Shown here: one piece after another, positions 1 through 11,451 of the stretch | How the letters are laid out: every line of letters begins with the position of its first letter | How positions within the stretch are numbered: position 1 is the first letter of the stretch | NCBI RefSeq assembly: GCF_008831285.2 | Contig: NC_045146.1 | Coordinates: forward strand, 22,213,703-22,277,702 | Direction: 5' to 3' | Length of the DNA stretch: 64,000 nt | Source: Nymphaea colorata | Lineage: Eukaryota > Streptophyta > Magnoliopsida > Nymphaeales > Nymphaeaceae | The notes under the pieces: generated by a model | Database searches by the model: none | What the model saw: the letters and a program-made list of their open reading frames with translations, nothing else | Told to the model about the DNA's origin: nothing | Program-made: the position numbers and the translations under genes

Positions 1-284
1 GAATGAGTTTTTATTTGTCAGTTACCTAAATGATCTGAATGCAAACCATTTGCACCCCAAATAACATATCACGAAATCGTCAGCAGCTACTTTTAAGCAA
101 GATTTATTGCGAACTTTTGGATATGAATCCTGGATCTAGCCAAATACCAACTGTCAATAGTCTAGATCTGAATTAAATTGGCCCTGCTGATATGTAGGAA
201 GTAGGTGGTAAGCAGGGGTTGAGAAGAGTAGTTCCTTGTTAAATAGGGCGAGTTCTGACCCATACCAAACAACATCAATGTAGC

Positions 285-581
285 GTCAAGGGGGTGTAGT
301 ACAACTGGGTGGCAAGGAGGCTCATATTCAAGGGATCAGTGGTTTCGAATCATGTGGTTGCTGTCACATTCCATTGTGCTATTTATCTGAGCTGCAAACG
401 GTGGCAAGTGCGACATCCGAGTTAAATGATGTATGATAAGCCTAACCTGACCCAGTAGCAAGTCAAAACTTTGGAGCTATAAGGGTATGGCTTTGCAAGC
501 TTTACGCCCAAGGTGATAAGGGTATCTCTTTTGGAATTTTACGCCCAAGGTGATTTCCCCTAAGTAAACATTAAAAAAAAA
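285..581 (+). mobile_element. tRNA-derived SINE (family 1, copy 1)
   Basis: A pol III A box (TAGTACAACTGG, 297-308) fits the consensus TRGYNNARNNGG. It is followed about 40 bases later by a B box (GGTTTCGAATC, 341-351, one extra T). The 3' end reads CCCTAAGTAAACATT and then runs into poly(A), ending at about 581. A second, diverged copy at 22170-22427 shares the B-box region, the middle segment (GAGCTGCAAA) and the same 3' end, so the element is defined by two copies and not by promoter boxes alone. There is no coding capacity. I see no clear target-site duplication, so the 5' border is approximate. Confidence 0.7.
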
Positions 582-924
582 GCCAACATCAATGATAAAT
601 TCAAATAATAAAATGATCAGGTTAAGATTTGATGCATGTTTTGAACATGATGCACTTTTGCAGTTTCTTTTTATGACTTGCGCATAAGAGTATTAAAGTG
701 AAGACCCTGAATCGAGTCCCAACTGTTCAACTATACAAACAACAGAATTGTGCCAGCTCCAACCCAAGGTACACTTCTGAAAGAATGGAGCCATCAAAAG
801 AGTAAGTCTGATCTTTCTGGGTTATGAGATCTGGATCCGCTCATGATCCAGAGCCACTCTTTTTTATGGTGGTAGCAGTTACAAATTGTAACTGTTTTTA
901 GACCTTCTATAAAATTTTTATCGC

Positions 925-1063
925 AACTATAGTTTCAAAATTTTAATAGGGCCGAAGTAGAAATTTTTAATTTTTTTTATATATATTAAACTAAATTTTT
1001 TAAAATTTACATATAAATTTTTAAGGGGGACCAAGGCCCCTGCCGGCCCCCTTCCCTCCGCCT
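925..1063 (+). repeat. Dispersed AT-rich/GC-cored repeat, copy A
   Basis: The stretch has the module: caaaattttaatagggccgaag, an A/T-rich middle rich in aaaattttt, then a short GC block (ccaaggcccctgccggcccc) ending in ccctccgcc. The same order of parts occurs at 3949-4145 on this strand and inverted at 3351-3540, 5985-6120 and 13025-13215. It has no coding capacity. It is probably the decayed end of a transposable element, but I cannot assign it to a class. Confidence 0.55.
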
Positions 1064-1075
1064 AGCTTCTATATG

Positions 1076-3340
1076 CGAAGATGGTTAGTGTAAGGAACTG
1101 AAATTGAAGAAGGAATGACGTATATAGTTGCTAAAGGAAAGGAAGAACAAATAAGAAAGAGACTTGGAAGAGTGAAACGTTGGACAGAAATTAGAAGTCA
1201 AAACAGTACAAAAATTCTCTTCAAAACTTCTTCTGCATTACAAAATTCTCCCGTTTTGCTTTCCTACCTGGAATTAATCTTCCCCGTCACTTTCTCACAA
1301 TTCCCAGCATAAATGCCATTAAACGCCGGGGCTTACGATCCTTGGAACAGGTCAGCCAGAAATGTTGGTGAAGATTCAGAAACTGCTGCAGAAGCTTCCC
1401 TGTCAGTAGAAAAACTTCAACCAAAGCTTGAAATCAACAACCAAGATTTCTAGATCACTCTTGACTTCCATGGCTTGGCTTTTACATATGAAACCGGGAA
1501 GCTATTTCCATGCTCATTAACTGCAACAACGTCTTTACCAAAAGGAAGTCGTTCAAGAAAAAGAGCGAAGTCAAGTGAACTAAATGCACCGAAGACCAGA
1601 GATCGCCGGTTGTCGCAAGTCCAACCTTTTCTGGCCATTTGCTGACAGCATTGCTTCTATCAGTGCCGGCAAGCGAAAAGGATTGGCAGGACAATTCTGA
1701 AAAGAATGTCACGTTAACATCCTTGAATTGAATGAATGTTAGAAAATGATGCTCACAAGTTTTAGACCGAGTCCTTTGGGCAAATAATAAAGTAGCAAGA
1801 TTCGACTGAGAATTGAAGCCAGTTTGGTGAGCGAGCGACCGCGAACATAGTGCCCATGAAAATAAAACTGGCAACAATGTTACCAACCCGACCAGCTAAA
1901 CTAAGCTACACACCAGCAGCTTCTTCACAGTGACCATTTTCTCCCTTTTTCTTTTTCACCATCTTTTATTTTTGTAATTTTAACCAGGAAAAACCTTTTT
2001 TTTTTTTTTTCCCCTTTTAGATTGTGGATCCGCTTTTAAAGGTTCACAAAAATATTAAGAGAAGTGGGAACCATACTAATTTGACGGCTAAAGGACAGAG
2101 CACTTGATGCACGCATGCCACACCGTGAAATTTGTAGTTCTCAAATATTAATTTTGGGTTGCCTTGTTCAAAGGGTTGAACGGATCTTGAGAAGATCGCA
2201 CAATTCCTCAAAGTCACGTTTCTAAAAGAATTTTGGGATCTTTATCAACGATTTTGACGGTCACTTTTATGAACATTAATGACGTGAAGTCCCTTTAACA
2301 ACTGTTTCATATATTTGCTTAAATTCAATAAACAATATATTACAACATTTCATGAATTTGTCTCAATCTTTGGAAAACAATATGTCACAGTTGTAGTTGC
2401 TAAATTATCCCTTTTAATACCAACTTCATGTAATGTGAAGTGGCTGTTGTTCGGCATCAAAATGCGGAATGGTGTTGGAAAGGAACGAAAAGGAAGAGAA
2501 ATTGGTAATCAATTTTGTGTTTGGTTGGTCTATTAAGAAAGGACGGAATGAAAGAAAACAAAAAAAAACATGTTTGATTGCAAGGAAAAATAAAGGAAAG
2601 GAAAAGATTACTTGATGTAAATCCAATCCATACAAACATAAAAGGGTTGTTATATTTCTTTCTATCCCAACAAGTTTTTCTCTTTCCTTAATTTTCTTTT
2701 CCACTTCTTTCCCTCCCCCATTCTCTTCCCCTCCCTCTCCTTTTCTCTCTCTCTTCGTCCCTCCCTTTTCTTCTCTTTCTCTCCATCTAAACAGGCAGTA
2801 AGGACAGGTTTTTTTTGGACATGCCAATATTTGAAAGGGGAAAGGCAAATTGTTTTCTCTCTCTTTTGTTTTCCGTTGTGTTTGCATGGGTTCTGCCACT
2901 TAAGAACACAAACCATGACTTCCTGCCTTAGTTTGATTCTGGAATCAGATCAGATTCGGGTCTGAAAACGACGCCCATTGGATTCAGATTAGGATTCAGT
3001 TTCTTGAATAAATATTTTACATCCAATATCAATACATTTTAAAAGTCTATTGTTAACATATGATAATGTGGTTGGATTCAATTATGCATTTAAAAGTCAA
3101 GATTCAATTTCAGTCGTGAATCCAAAAACCACATTTTCATTCGTATTCAAATCCAAATGTACAAAATTTCTGATAAATCGAATATAGTAAAAAGCACATT
3201 TCATTAATCTATTGGCATCCCTATCGATGACAATGCAAGGGGAAATTCAAATATCGACTGGCATGGAGCTGATCTAGACGACATTACCCTCTAATTGCCA
3301 ATCTAACTTTGTATTGAAATATAACACACACATATATATG
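1076..3340. other. Intergenic, no recognisable gene
   Basis: The longest open frame here is on the minus strand (1482-1886, 134 codons). It shows no domain I recognise and is crossed by stops just upstream. A purine-rich stretch (about 2535-2610) is followed by a polypyrimidine stretch (about 2670-2787), which together could fold back on themselves. Nothing else is supported. Confidence 0.5.
2670..2787 (+). repeat. Polypyrimidine tract
   Basis: About 118 bases are almost all C and T, made of short ctttcc, ctccc and ctctct units without a fixed period. A purine-rich stretch lies about 60-130 bases upstream. Such tracts can form triplexes or be the arm of a foldback element. No function is shown by the sequence. 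Confidence 0.6.
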
Positions 3341-3350
3341 TATGCAGAGG

Positions 3351-3540
3351 GCGATGCCAAAAGAGACCGACAGGGGTCTCGCTCCTTCTAAAAAAAATTA
3401 AAAAAAAAATGTCTACATGTAAATGCTAAAAAATTATTTATTTTATAAAACAATTGAAAAATTATATTTTAACATCATCAGAATTTTTAAACTATAATTC
3501 AACCCGTTCGTGAAAAATTTTTGGTTTTGTCCCTGCATTG
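3351..3540 (-). repeat. Dispersed repeat, copy B (inverted)
   Basis: Read on the minus strand this gives caaaaatttttcacgaacggg, ttgaattatagtttaaaaatt, an A/T-rich middle and a terminal GC-rich block (gagcgagacccctgtcggtc). This is the same order of parts as copies A and C. The middle contains poly(A) and aaaattattt runs. Confidence 0.5.
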
Positions 3541-3948
3541 CATGTGTGTCTATATAAATATAAACTAAATAAATAAATAAATATACTATATATATATATT
3601 TATTTATGTATATGGTGAAATGGTTTCAGAGACAGTGTTCTCTCACTTCGCTGGTTATGGAAAATGAGAACTACGATCCCCATGCCATTGATTTCGGCCC
3701 CACTTCATCTTAAGACTAATATTACCCTCTGTCTATGCGTCTCAAGAAAAATTCAAGCATCTACCAACTTGATCATCTTTTGTTGGCCCCCCTTGCAGGA
3801 TTCTCATGAGAATTGATCAACCATGATTCCTTTTCTCACCCGAGAACATTAAAAGACACTCACAAAAGTGATCTTCTTCTTGGTCTCTTTCCAAAACCAG
3901 AGCACCCAGGATTTCAACTGTGAAGTCTCAGCTTGATTGGACAGAACC

Positions 3949-4145
3949 AGAAATTTTTCATGAGGGGGCCGAATTAAAGTTTCTAAACTTTGACAGGGCC
4001 CCGAAATATCATGTTTGAACATTTTTATATGAGATAAGTGATTTTTTCTAAAATGTAGACGTAAATCCTTTTTTTAAAAAGAAAAAATAAATAAATTTGA
4101 GGTGGGGCGAAAGGCCCATGCGGGGCAGCCCCTTGGCTCCACCGT
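3949..4145 (+). repeat. Dispersed repeat, copy C (most complete)
   Basis: This is the clearest copy of the family: gaaatttttcatgagggggcc, gaattaaagtttctaaactttg, acagggccccgaaatatcatg, then an A/T middle, then gaggtggggcgaaaggcccatg and a GC-rich end reaching ccttggctccacc. The head of copy C corresponds to the tail of the inverted copies B, D and E. Confidence 0.6.
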
Positions 4146-5840
4146 TGGTTGCGCGACCGCATTCACTCATGTTTGAAACGATTATGTTTGGGAGAAATTG
4201 TCTTCTCTTGAGAGGAAAGGAGATTTAACGTGCACGTCAGGTCAGTTGCAAATGGCTCCAAATTTGTAAACTCTCAACAGTTGGTCTTGGTCCCAATGAT
4301 CTGAAAGTTAGGTTTTGAGTAATAAACCAAGCGCAGCGCCTAGACTTGACCTGCGGCCTGGCCTGTCTTGGCCTTCAATGCGTAGTTGATGATGAGCGTA
4401 TGGATCTCGGCACCTAACAATTCCACGATCAATCAACTCAATTAGTTCCAATTTCTAATTGCTTTCGCTGGCTTCCTGCAGATCCAATCAAAACTGGCAG
4501 TCCTTATTACAAGTTCCTGTGTCTTTTGAACTCTGGAATTTTCTACTAGCTGGTTTTCAAGGCTATGACTATCCAGATTTGTAGCTAAGTGCACAGGAAG
4601 ATTGACTTCAATCCGATTCTAAAATTTGGAAGCAAGAAGTCAATTTTTACAACCTTAAGTTGGGGCAATCGAGAAAAGCCAAGTTCATGTGGTGTTTGAA
4701 TATTCATTTTCCATATCTGAATGTTTTTCTGATTCATTTACTACATTGATATGCGAAAAGGATATGGATTACAAGGATATCCATTACAATGCATTTACTT
4801 TCTGGGATGTGAAAATGGAGGAAGATCGATCAGTAGTCATGAGGGATCCATGGATCTCTCTGCTACTTTTCTTGTTTTAGGGATCCAATTCCCTCATTTT
4901 CCGGATCTGCAAGCTTGGTCACACTTGTGAGCCCTAAACTCTCTTGCCCCGATACTATAAGTGAATCTTGATGCCGGTGGAACTGAGTGCGTAAAAGGTT
5001 GAATGACAAATAGATTTTGAATTAGAGCAGATCTGAAACATTTTAATCCCTACTTCTCAGGCAGTATAGTACAGAAAGGGGGCGGATGGAATCAAGCTAC
5101 TTTCTGTCAAGATTTTCTCCAAAATATTTTGGAAGGTACCAACTTCGCCAATCAAACATGGTGAAAGTTTTCGCACTGAAAACCTACTCCTTCGATTACA
5201 TTCCCCTCAAAAATTTTGAGGGAAATAATAGTCTCACCTCAGCACAAGAGCACATTATTTTGGCTCTAACGAGCGAAATAAACTATCAATGTGAAATTTA
5301 TCCAAGACAAATACCACCTACGTCGGACGCTTCCCGAGTGCAATACTGGTCTTCCCATTAAGTGTTAGAGCAATTGACTGTAGAAGTAACAAACTCAAAG
5401 TATGGATCTTAGGTGTGACTTGATGAATCTATAAATTTGCATGTCAAATCAGACGTATGAATGAATTCAGATCTGAAACACAACATTAGTTACTGCATTA
5501 TTTTTCACGTTTGCTGATAAACCAAGGACTGCCGACTGCCTCTGGTCAAAGAAAATATATCGAACGGCTACGTATTTTATGAGCTGCCAAGCCCATAAAA
5601 ATCCACCTCGGTTACTTAACATATAATATGTATATATAATAATCTCTAATAGTTCACCAAGTTCACGGGCGCCGTAGATTGGTTGATCACAGCCCATGTC
5701 GACCTGCCGAATTCCCAAATATTGCAGAATTTGACATGCAAAGATTTGACATGTTCCCATAGACGATCGCTTTTAAATTCTCTAAAGTCAGTTATGTGTC
5801 TTGTCCGTCCTCAGTTTGACCAAACTCTCATTTTTCCTTA
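4146..5840. other. Intergenic, nothing supported
   Basis: This is AT-rich sequence with short random open frames only (none above 97 codons). I see no conserved domain, RNA gene or clear repeat. Confidence 0.5.
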
Positions 5841-5848
5841 ATTGCCAC

Positions 5849-5864
5849 CTCTCTCTCTCTCTCT

Positions 5865-5935
<71 letters not shown>
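5849..5935. repeat. Microsatellite (CT)n(TA)n
   Basis: A (CT) run at 5849-5866 passes directly into an uninterrupted (TA) run of 68 bases at 5868-5935. Such compound runs are length-polymorphic and often misassembled, so the exact length here should not be trusted. Confidence 0.95.
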
Positions 5936-5939
<4 letters not shown>

Positions 5940-5984
5940 CATCTCACGAACATAGAGTTGAAAACCAAAATTTCAAAAGAAGTT

Positions 5985-6120
5985 TTTTTAAAAAAATTAC
6001 ATTTAAATTTTAAAAAATTTTATTTGTTGTATATAAAAATTTTAAAAAATGATATTTCAGTACCTATCAAAATTTTGAAACTTTAATTCGACCACCCTCA
6101 TAAAAAATTTCTAGCTCTAA
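5985..6120 (-). repeat. Dispersed repeat, copy D (inverted)
   Basis: The sequence atttaaattttaaaaaatttt, tatataaaaattttaaaaaa, tgatatttcagtacctatc, aaaattttgaaactttaattcg and cctcataaaaaatttct is the reverse complement of the head and middle of copy C. The GC-rich end is missing, and the copy abuts the (TA)n run. Confidence 0.55.
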
Positions 6121-7484
6121 GTACATTAATTGTATACATTTGGTTCTCCCTGCTTTCATTGGTTACAGCTTCGTTACTTTTTGTGTGGCCTACGCTTCAA
6201 CTATCGGTTTGAGACTGTCTCGTAGGTATAAAATTCTAGATCTTCCAAAGCTCGGCCCACCTTGAAAGAATGGGTTTCTTTCCCTTCCACCTAAACTTTG
6301 CAGGAAAAGCCCAAAGCAGATCCCAAGGAACAATAAAGCTTGGTAAGGTCTTTCTTCCTAAGTGCAAGTAGTCCACATCTGGCACGCACAAACCCAAAGC
6401 TACTGCAAAAAACTTGCAATCTTAGTATAAATTAATTAAAGCTGTCCAAAAGAAAAAGAAAAAGAAACAAATCAAAGTACTTCAATAAGAAAAAACTAAT
6501 CTTCATTAGACACATTTAGCTTAGCTAGATCGAATTTTTTCATAATGAGGTGGCAAACAGTTAGCCATGGACCCAGTTGCGCCTAGTTTATGCATCTCCA
6601 TCTTTTTTTTTTAAATTGGCAGTGGTGGTACGGCCCCAATATTATTATCATTCTCATAGGAGGATCGGGTGATTTAATTGAGAAAAAATCGTCTTTAATG
6701 TACCTTAACAATGAATTAACAAAGTCAAATGCCAGCCACCATGTTAATTTTGCTGCTCTGTTGAGGCGCATTATATCGGGGGCAAGTTTGTAATTTTCAA
6801 TTTTCGACCTGCTGCATCCGAGCTTCAAATCCCAGGAGCATCACTAGTTGCAGCCCCACTTCCTCTCTGGCTGCTTCCGAACTTACGTAACAAGGAATTA
6901 TAAGAGTGATGAATCTGCAGGTCGCGTACAAAACCTGGCGAAACTATTAAAAGACTTCTAAATGTTCTTGAAACTTTCAACTTGAAGAAGAACAATACAC
7001 AATTTGTTTTTATAAACTCATTCACCAAATGCTAGTTAGCGGATCATCAAGAACTTGGTGATCTCGTTGGATGGCCGGAGTTGAAGAACCTAAAAGTGAA
7101 GAGTTCAATACTAATGCATGAACCTGGCAGAGGTTTGCCTCCTAACTTGACTTAATCAAATCTAATTTGCAGGACTAACAGATGAAAATCTGGGGATTGG
7201 GTGTATGAGTTTGGTGGACAATGAATTAGAGGAAAACTCAGACAAGAGAGTGTGAGCATCAGAAACAGCAGAGAATTTGTGCAGGAGGAAGAAAGGCCGG
7301 AAGTCCGGACAGATGCAAGGCTCCTGAAATTTGTAACGTGAACGGTCCAAGCCACGTGTAGAAGCAGAGGGATAAATTGGTTGGTAACACCAATATTTCT
7401 CTACTGCGAAGAAGGAAAACGAAGAAAGTATCAACATGCAGATAAAAAAAAGGGAAAAAGCCCTCTTTATGACCACCGGTTCCA
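6121..7484. other. Intergenic and upstream region of the MATE gene
   Basis: No gene is supported. Short open frames lie on both strands without recognisable domains. The last few hundred bases are presumably the promoter region of the transporter that starts at 7601. Confidence 0.45.
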
Positions 7485-7492
7485 TATTTAAA
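7485..7492 (+). promoter_or_regulatory. TATA-like box of the MATE gene
   Basis: TATTTAAA lies 109 bases before the start codon. It is followed after about 50 bases by a CT-rich leader, including a (CT)9 run at 7541-7558, typical of plant 5' leaders. The assignment is by position and motif only. Confidence 0.4.
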
Positions 7493-7600
7493 CTCCACTG
7501 CCTCTCAACCATCACAGTCCCTTCGTCTCCTTAACAAGCGCTCTCTCTCTCTCTCTCTGTCCCTCTTCTTCCTCTCCATCGTCATTGAAAACCCTTCACA

Positions 7601-9223
7601 ATGTGTAAATTTCAAACCCGCTGCCTCCTAAAAGTAGACGACGAATCAGAGCAGGCGACCGACCAGGACCAAGATGAGTCCTCACGCGAGCACACCATTC
7701 TCACCCCGCTCATGGACCCCAAGAACTCTGTCCACAAGGACGTCGCCCGCCTGGAACGAGGCTCCGCGGACCAACCCGAGCCGGAGCTCTCCAGCTACGT
7801 GAAGGAGCTGGCGGCCATGAGCGGCATAGCCGTCCCCATGGTCCTAATGGGCCTGCTCCTCTACTCCCGAACCATGGTCTCCATGCTCTTCCTGGGCACG
7901 CTCGGCGAGATGGAACTCGCGGGCGGTTCGCTCGCCGTCGGCTTCGCCAACATCACCGGCTACTCCATCATCTCCGGCCTGGCAATGGGGATGGAGCCCA
8001 TCTGCGGCCAGGCGTTCGGAGCCAAGAAACATTCCCTCCTGGGCCTAACTCTCCAAAGGACCATCTTGGTCCTGCTTTTCATCTGCTTCCCCATCTCCCT
8101 CCTGTGGCTGAACATGCACAAAATCCTTCTCTTCTGCGGCCAAGATGAAGCCATAATCGAGGTGGCCCAATCCTACATTATCTACTCCCTCCCCGACCTC
8201 TTCGCACAGACTCTGCTGCAGCCGCTTCGAATCTACCTCCGGACGCAAACCATCACCATGCCCATCACCTACTGCGCGTTGGCGGCCATGGTCTTACACG
8301 TTCCCATCAACTACTTGCTTGTAACCGTCCTCAACATGGGCATTCGAGGAGTTGCTCTAAGCGCGGCTTGGACTAACATCAACATAGTCGTCTGCTTGCT
8401 CTGCTACATCCTCTTCTCCAACTCCTGCACATCTTCGTGGGTGAGCCCATCGAGGGAGTGCCTCAAGGACTGGCGCTCCCTCCTCAACTTGGCCGTGCCG
8501 AGCTGCGTTTCCGTGTGCCTGGAATGGTGGTGGTACGAGATCATGATCCTGCTGTGCGGGCTGCTTCTGAATCCCAAAGCGACGGTGGCGTCGATGGGCA
8601 TTCTCATACAGACCACGTCCTTCATCTACATCTTCCCTTCCTCCCTGAGCTTCGGGGTTTCCACGAGAGTGAGCAACGAGCTCGGCGCCAACAAGCCGGA
8701 AAGGGCAAAGAAATCGGTGGTGGTGGGGCTTTGCTGCAGCTTCGTGCTGGGTTTCGCAGCCCTGTTCTTCACGACCATGGTGAGGAAGAGGTGGGCCAGG
8801 ATGTACACCGGCGACGGCGAGATTATGAGGATCACGGCGAGGGTGCTGCCCATCATAGGGCTCTGCGAGTTGGGGAACTGCCCGCAGACGACGGGGTGCG
8901 GGGTGCTCAGGGGGACGGCGAGGCCCAGGACGGGGGCGAACATCAACCTTGGGTGCTTCTACCTGGTGGGGATGCCGGTGGCCGTGGGGCTGGCTTTCTA
9001 CGGCGGCTTCGACTTCGAGGGGCTGTGGATGGGGCTCATGGCGGCACAGGGGTCCTGCGTGGTAGCTATGATGGTGGTCATCTGGCGCACGGACTGGGGC
9101 ATCCAGGCGGAGAGGGCGCAACTCCTGACGCGTAAGGACGGCGTCGCCGAGCGCCGGTCAGTTGGTGGGGGCGGTGGTGAGGTGTCCGGTGGACTCGCGA
9201 GTATTAAAATCGTGGAAGAATAG
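7601..9223 (+). CDS. DTX49: MATE family exporter, DETOXIFICATION 48/49/50 type
   Basis: This is an intronless 540-residue MATE transporter, within the usual size of plant DTX proteins. After a hydrophilic, acidic N terminus (residues 1-65) come the two MatE bundles (about 75-240 and 295-465), each with about six membrane helices. Family signatures are visible: GMEPICGQAFGAK (130-142), PLRIYLRTQ, CVSVCLEWWWYE, ASMGILIQTT, FGVSTRVSNELGA and ELGNCPQTTGCGVLRGTARP, the last being typical of the DTX48-DTX50 branch. The C-terminal tail is Gly/Ser-rich. MATE proteins export small molecules or ions in exchange for protons; members of this branch are reported on Golgi, endosomal or plasma membranes, but the substrate cannot be read from sequence. 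The coding region is much richer in G and C than its flanks. The first ATG was chosen because a CT-rich leader precedes it; Met38 is an alternative. The symbol is a clade-level assignment. Confidence 0.93.
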   Translation: MCKFQTRCLLKVDDESEQATDQDQDESSREHTILTPLMDPKNSVHKDVARLERGSADQPEPELSSYVKELAAMSGIAVPMVLMGLLLYSRTMVSMLFLGTLGEMELAGGSLAVGFANITGYSIISGLAMGMEPICGQAFGAKKHSLLGLTLQRTILVLLFICFPISLLWLNMHKILLFCGQDEAIIEVAQSYIIYSLPDLFAQTLLQPLRIYLRTQTITMPITYCALAAMVLHVPINYLLVTVLNMGIRGVALSAAWTNINIVVCLLCYILFSNSCTSSWVSPSRECLKDWRSLLNLAVPSCVSVCLEWWWYEIMILLCGLLLNPKATVASMGILIQTTSFIYIFPSSLSFGVSTRVSNELGANKPERAKKSVVVGLCCSFVLGFAALFFTTMVRKRWARMYTGDGEIMRITARVLPIIGLCELGNCPQTTGCGVLRGTARPRTGANINLGCFYLVGMPVAVGLAFYGGFDFEGLWMGLMAAQGSCVVAMMVVIWRTDWGIQAERAQLLTRKDGVAERRSVGGGGGEVSGGLASIKIVEE

Positions 9224-11340
9224 TGACTCATTTTTTTTTTTCCAACAATAATTTTGCTTAGTTCACTTGTTTATTTTAATATAACATAGGCTGCGGGTCG
9301 TTCTGACATTTTATGTGCAGATTCTCAGGCGGCCCCTTTTTTCGTTTATTTTTCTTCTTTTTACCCCCATTCTTAAATCTTTTTAGCTTTTCTATTTTTT
9401 CTAAATACGAGAGAAATGTCTGGTAAAGAACTTGTGGGGGAGAGGGAGATGTAACATGGTTTTGTTTTGTTTGATTTTAGTATCATGAGTTGGAGATTTT
9501 GTTTTCCTTTGTAGAGGGAGCAGGGTAACACTGTATTTGTTCTCTTCCTTGGGTCCCATGTGAAGCTTTGGTTTTGGACGCCACAGCAATGTAGTGGAAG
9601 CAAAATGCTGTTCATAAATCAGAAATCGTATTCGTTTCCCCCTTTATCTCCCCTTCACTGATGCGAATAATTGCTTCATTCAATTTAATTCTGCGAGAGA
9701 GAGAGAGAGAGAGAGGGGTTAAATGAATGTAGGAAACGCCAAGGCGTAGATGAATCCAGGAGCAGAGCAGAGCAGATCAGATCAGATCATACTGTACAGA
9801 ATGAGCCGCCATTAAACATGCAGTCGATATATAATACAGATCCTGCCATGGAACAGAGAATTCGAAAGGTGGAGCCCTCCCCATGAACATCACCATTAAG
9901 CTTGACACATGCACTATATGTTTATGTGTGTGCGTGTGACGAAGATTGCATAGAGCCGAAAAGAAGAATCATTTAGGAACAGGGGAGCCTGCCTCGTCTC
10001 TTGCAGAAATGCTGCAAGTGCCCCGGCATTATCTAAAAGGAGCCATGGCAAGAAAGTGCCAGCCTGAGAGCTGCACGGGCAACTCCACTTTTATCTTTGC
10101 TTTGTCCTCTTCCCATCGATGACGGGGAAAGCCATTGAGCTCTTTTGGATGTGTTCGAAAGTTGCCAACAGATCGAGCAAGTACCTGTTCATCATGCTCT
10201 GTTCTAATTATCCCTTCTGCGTGAAAGCCCCACTTGTCTCTCTCTTCTTGTCCACCAGAAATACAGTGCCTTGGAGGGATTGCATCTGCCAATACTGGCT
10301 TTACATGAATTGGCATCTGCCATGGCATAATGATCTTTGTTCCCCAGCAAAGAATCTTCAGAAAAGAACGGATCCAACTTTTTTTCTTCTTCAAACTAAA
10401 ACAGGTTCCGGGGCAAGTTGGAGTTCAGTAGATGAGGCATTCGGCTCAATTACCATCAGCTTTGTTCTTGCACAGGCATCCTCTGTTTGAAAGATGCATG
10501 AATGGGCCTCTTCAACTTGAAATCTACGGATTTGTAGTGTGTTGAAGATCACAATCCTCTGAATCTCTTATGCATTTGGGCGGAGAGCTTGTTGGCATGG
10601 AAAATTTTGAAATTTTTCTCATTAGCTCCGTTGTAGAAGTACCACAATTTTCACCTTCCAACTATCAGATTTCACCGGCTTCTTCTTCTCTGTACCTACT
10701 AATTCATGCCACCCAAAAAGCAAGGGTGGTCCTATGGATGCTAAGGCACATGGCTAGGCAGTGGGCTCGATCTTCTCAAGTTGGAAGGCCGTCGTGAGTT
10801 GGCGATGTATGGTCGACAAACATATCAAAAAACCAAATTTGGCAGCTTTTCTTTCCAAAGGAAAGGACATCCATGGAAGTTTATGCTGCCTGGACTTCGG
10901 CTGAGTCGAGTGCTGTTCCCTTTTCCATGTACAATATGCAGAAATAGTGGCGGACTCCTGCTGATTCTGCGTATTAACAGATCTCTTGTACCTCCGCTCT
11001 TAGTTGTGAAATGTGCATCATAATTAACAACTGTAAATAATGGTACCTGATAAAAAATAAAACATGGAGGACATACACATGCATCTTCTTTATATTGCTA
11101 GTTTTCCGTCGCAGAAATCTCAAACCATATAAATTGAAGCAGGCCAGACTTGAATTGCAAGGGTACTCTCCTTCTATAACAGCAGCAGTAGCACTTACGG
11201 TCACTTTCTTTTCTGTTTGAAAGACAGCAATGGCGAGCTTGGTCAAGCCACCAGGGTTGGTGATTAAAGAACAAAAGTGACGACGACTCATTCAGTGCAG
11301 GTGAAAGGAATGCTCATTTATGGAACCAGCCGACGACCAT
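9224..11340. other. 3' flank of the MATE gene, then intergenic
   Basis: A (GA)n run lies at 9695-9715 and a gcagagcagatcagatcag stutter near 9765. One minus-strand open frame (10029-10394) is listed separately. No other gene is supported. Confidence 0.45.
10029..10394 (-). CDS. Unrecognised open frame, 121 codons
   Basis: The frame starts with a Lys-rich stretch (MKKKKSWIRSFLK) and has a balanced, protein-like composition without low-complexity runs, including segments such as GFHAEGIIRTEHDEQVLARS and HPKELNGFPRHRWEED. I do not recognise the family. It shows no membrane helix, signal peptide or metal-binding motif. It lies about 800 bases downstream of, and antisense to, the MATE gene. It may be a small gene, an exon of a larger decayed gene, or chance. 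I list it because it looks more protein-like than the other open frames in this intergenic region. Confidence 0.2.
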   Translation of the reverse strand: MKKKKSWIRSFLKILCWGTKIIMPWQMPIHVKPVLADAIPPRHCISGGQEERDKWGFHAEGIIRTEHDEQVLARSVGNFRTHPKELNGFPRHRWEEDKAKIKVELPVQLSGWHFLAMAPFR

Positions 11341-11370
11341 TGCCATCCTCTCTGTCCCTCTTCACTATTT

Positions 11371-11414
11371 CTCTCTCTCTCTCTCTCTCTCACATATGAG
11401 TACAAATTAGACTT

Positions 11415-11447
<33 letters not shown>
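11371..11447. repeat. Microsatellites (CT)n and (TA)n
   Basis: (CT)n occupies 11371-11391 and (TA)n 11418-11447, about 27 bases apart. This is the same CT-then-TA order as at 5849-5935. Confidence 0.9.

Positions 11448-11451
<4 letters not shown>

Noticed and set aside
297-352. A tRNA gene from the A and B boxes at 297-352
   Set aside because: No acceptor stem pairs across the region and the element continues to a poly(A) tail, so it is a SINE.
5801-6013. Open frames full of Tyr-Ile repeats (also at 11320-11607 and 17798-18134)
   Set aside because: They are translations of (TA)n microsatellites.
8357-9135. Long open frames on both strands inside the MATE gene (254 codons on -, 232 on +)
   Set aside because: They are shadows of a GC-rich coding sequence. 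The true frame has clear MATE motifs throughout and the others show none.
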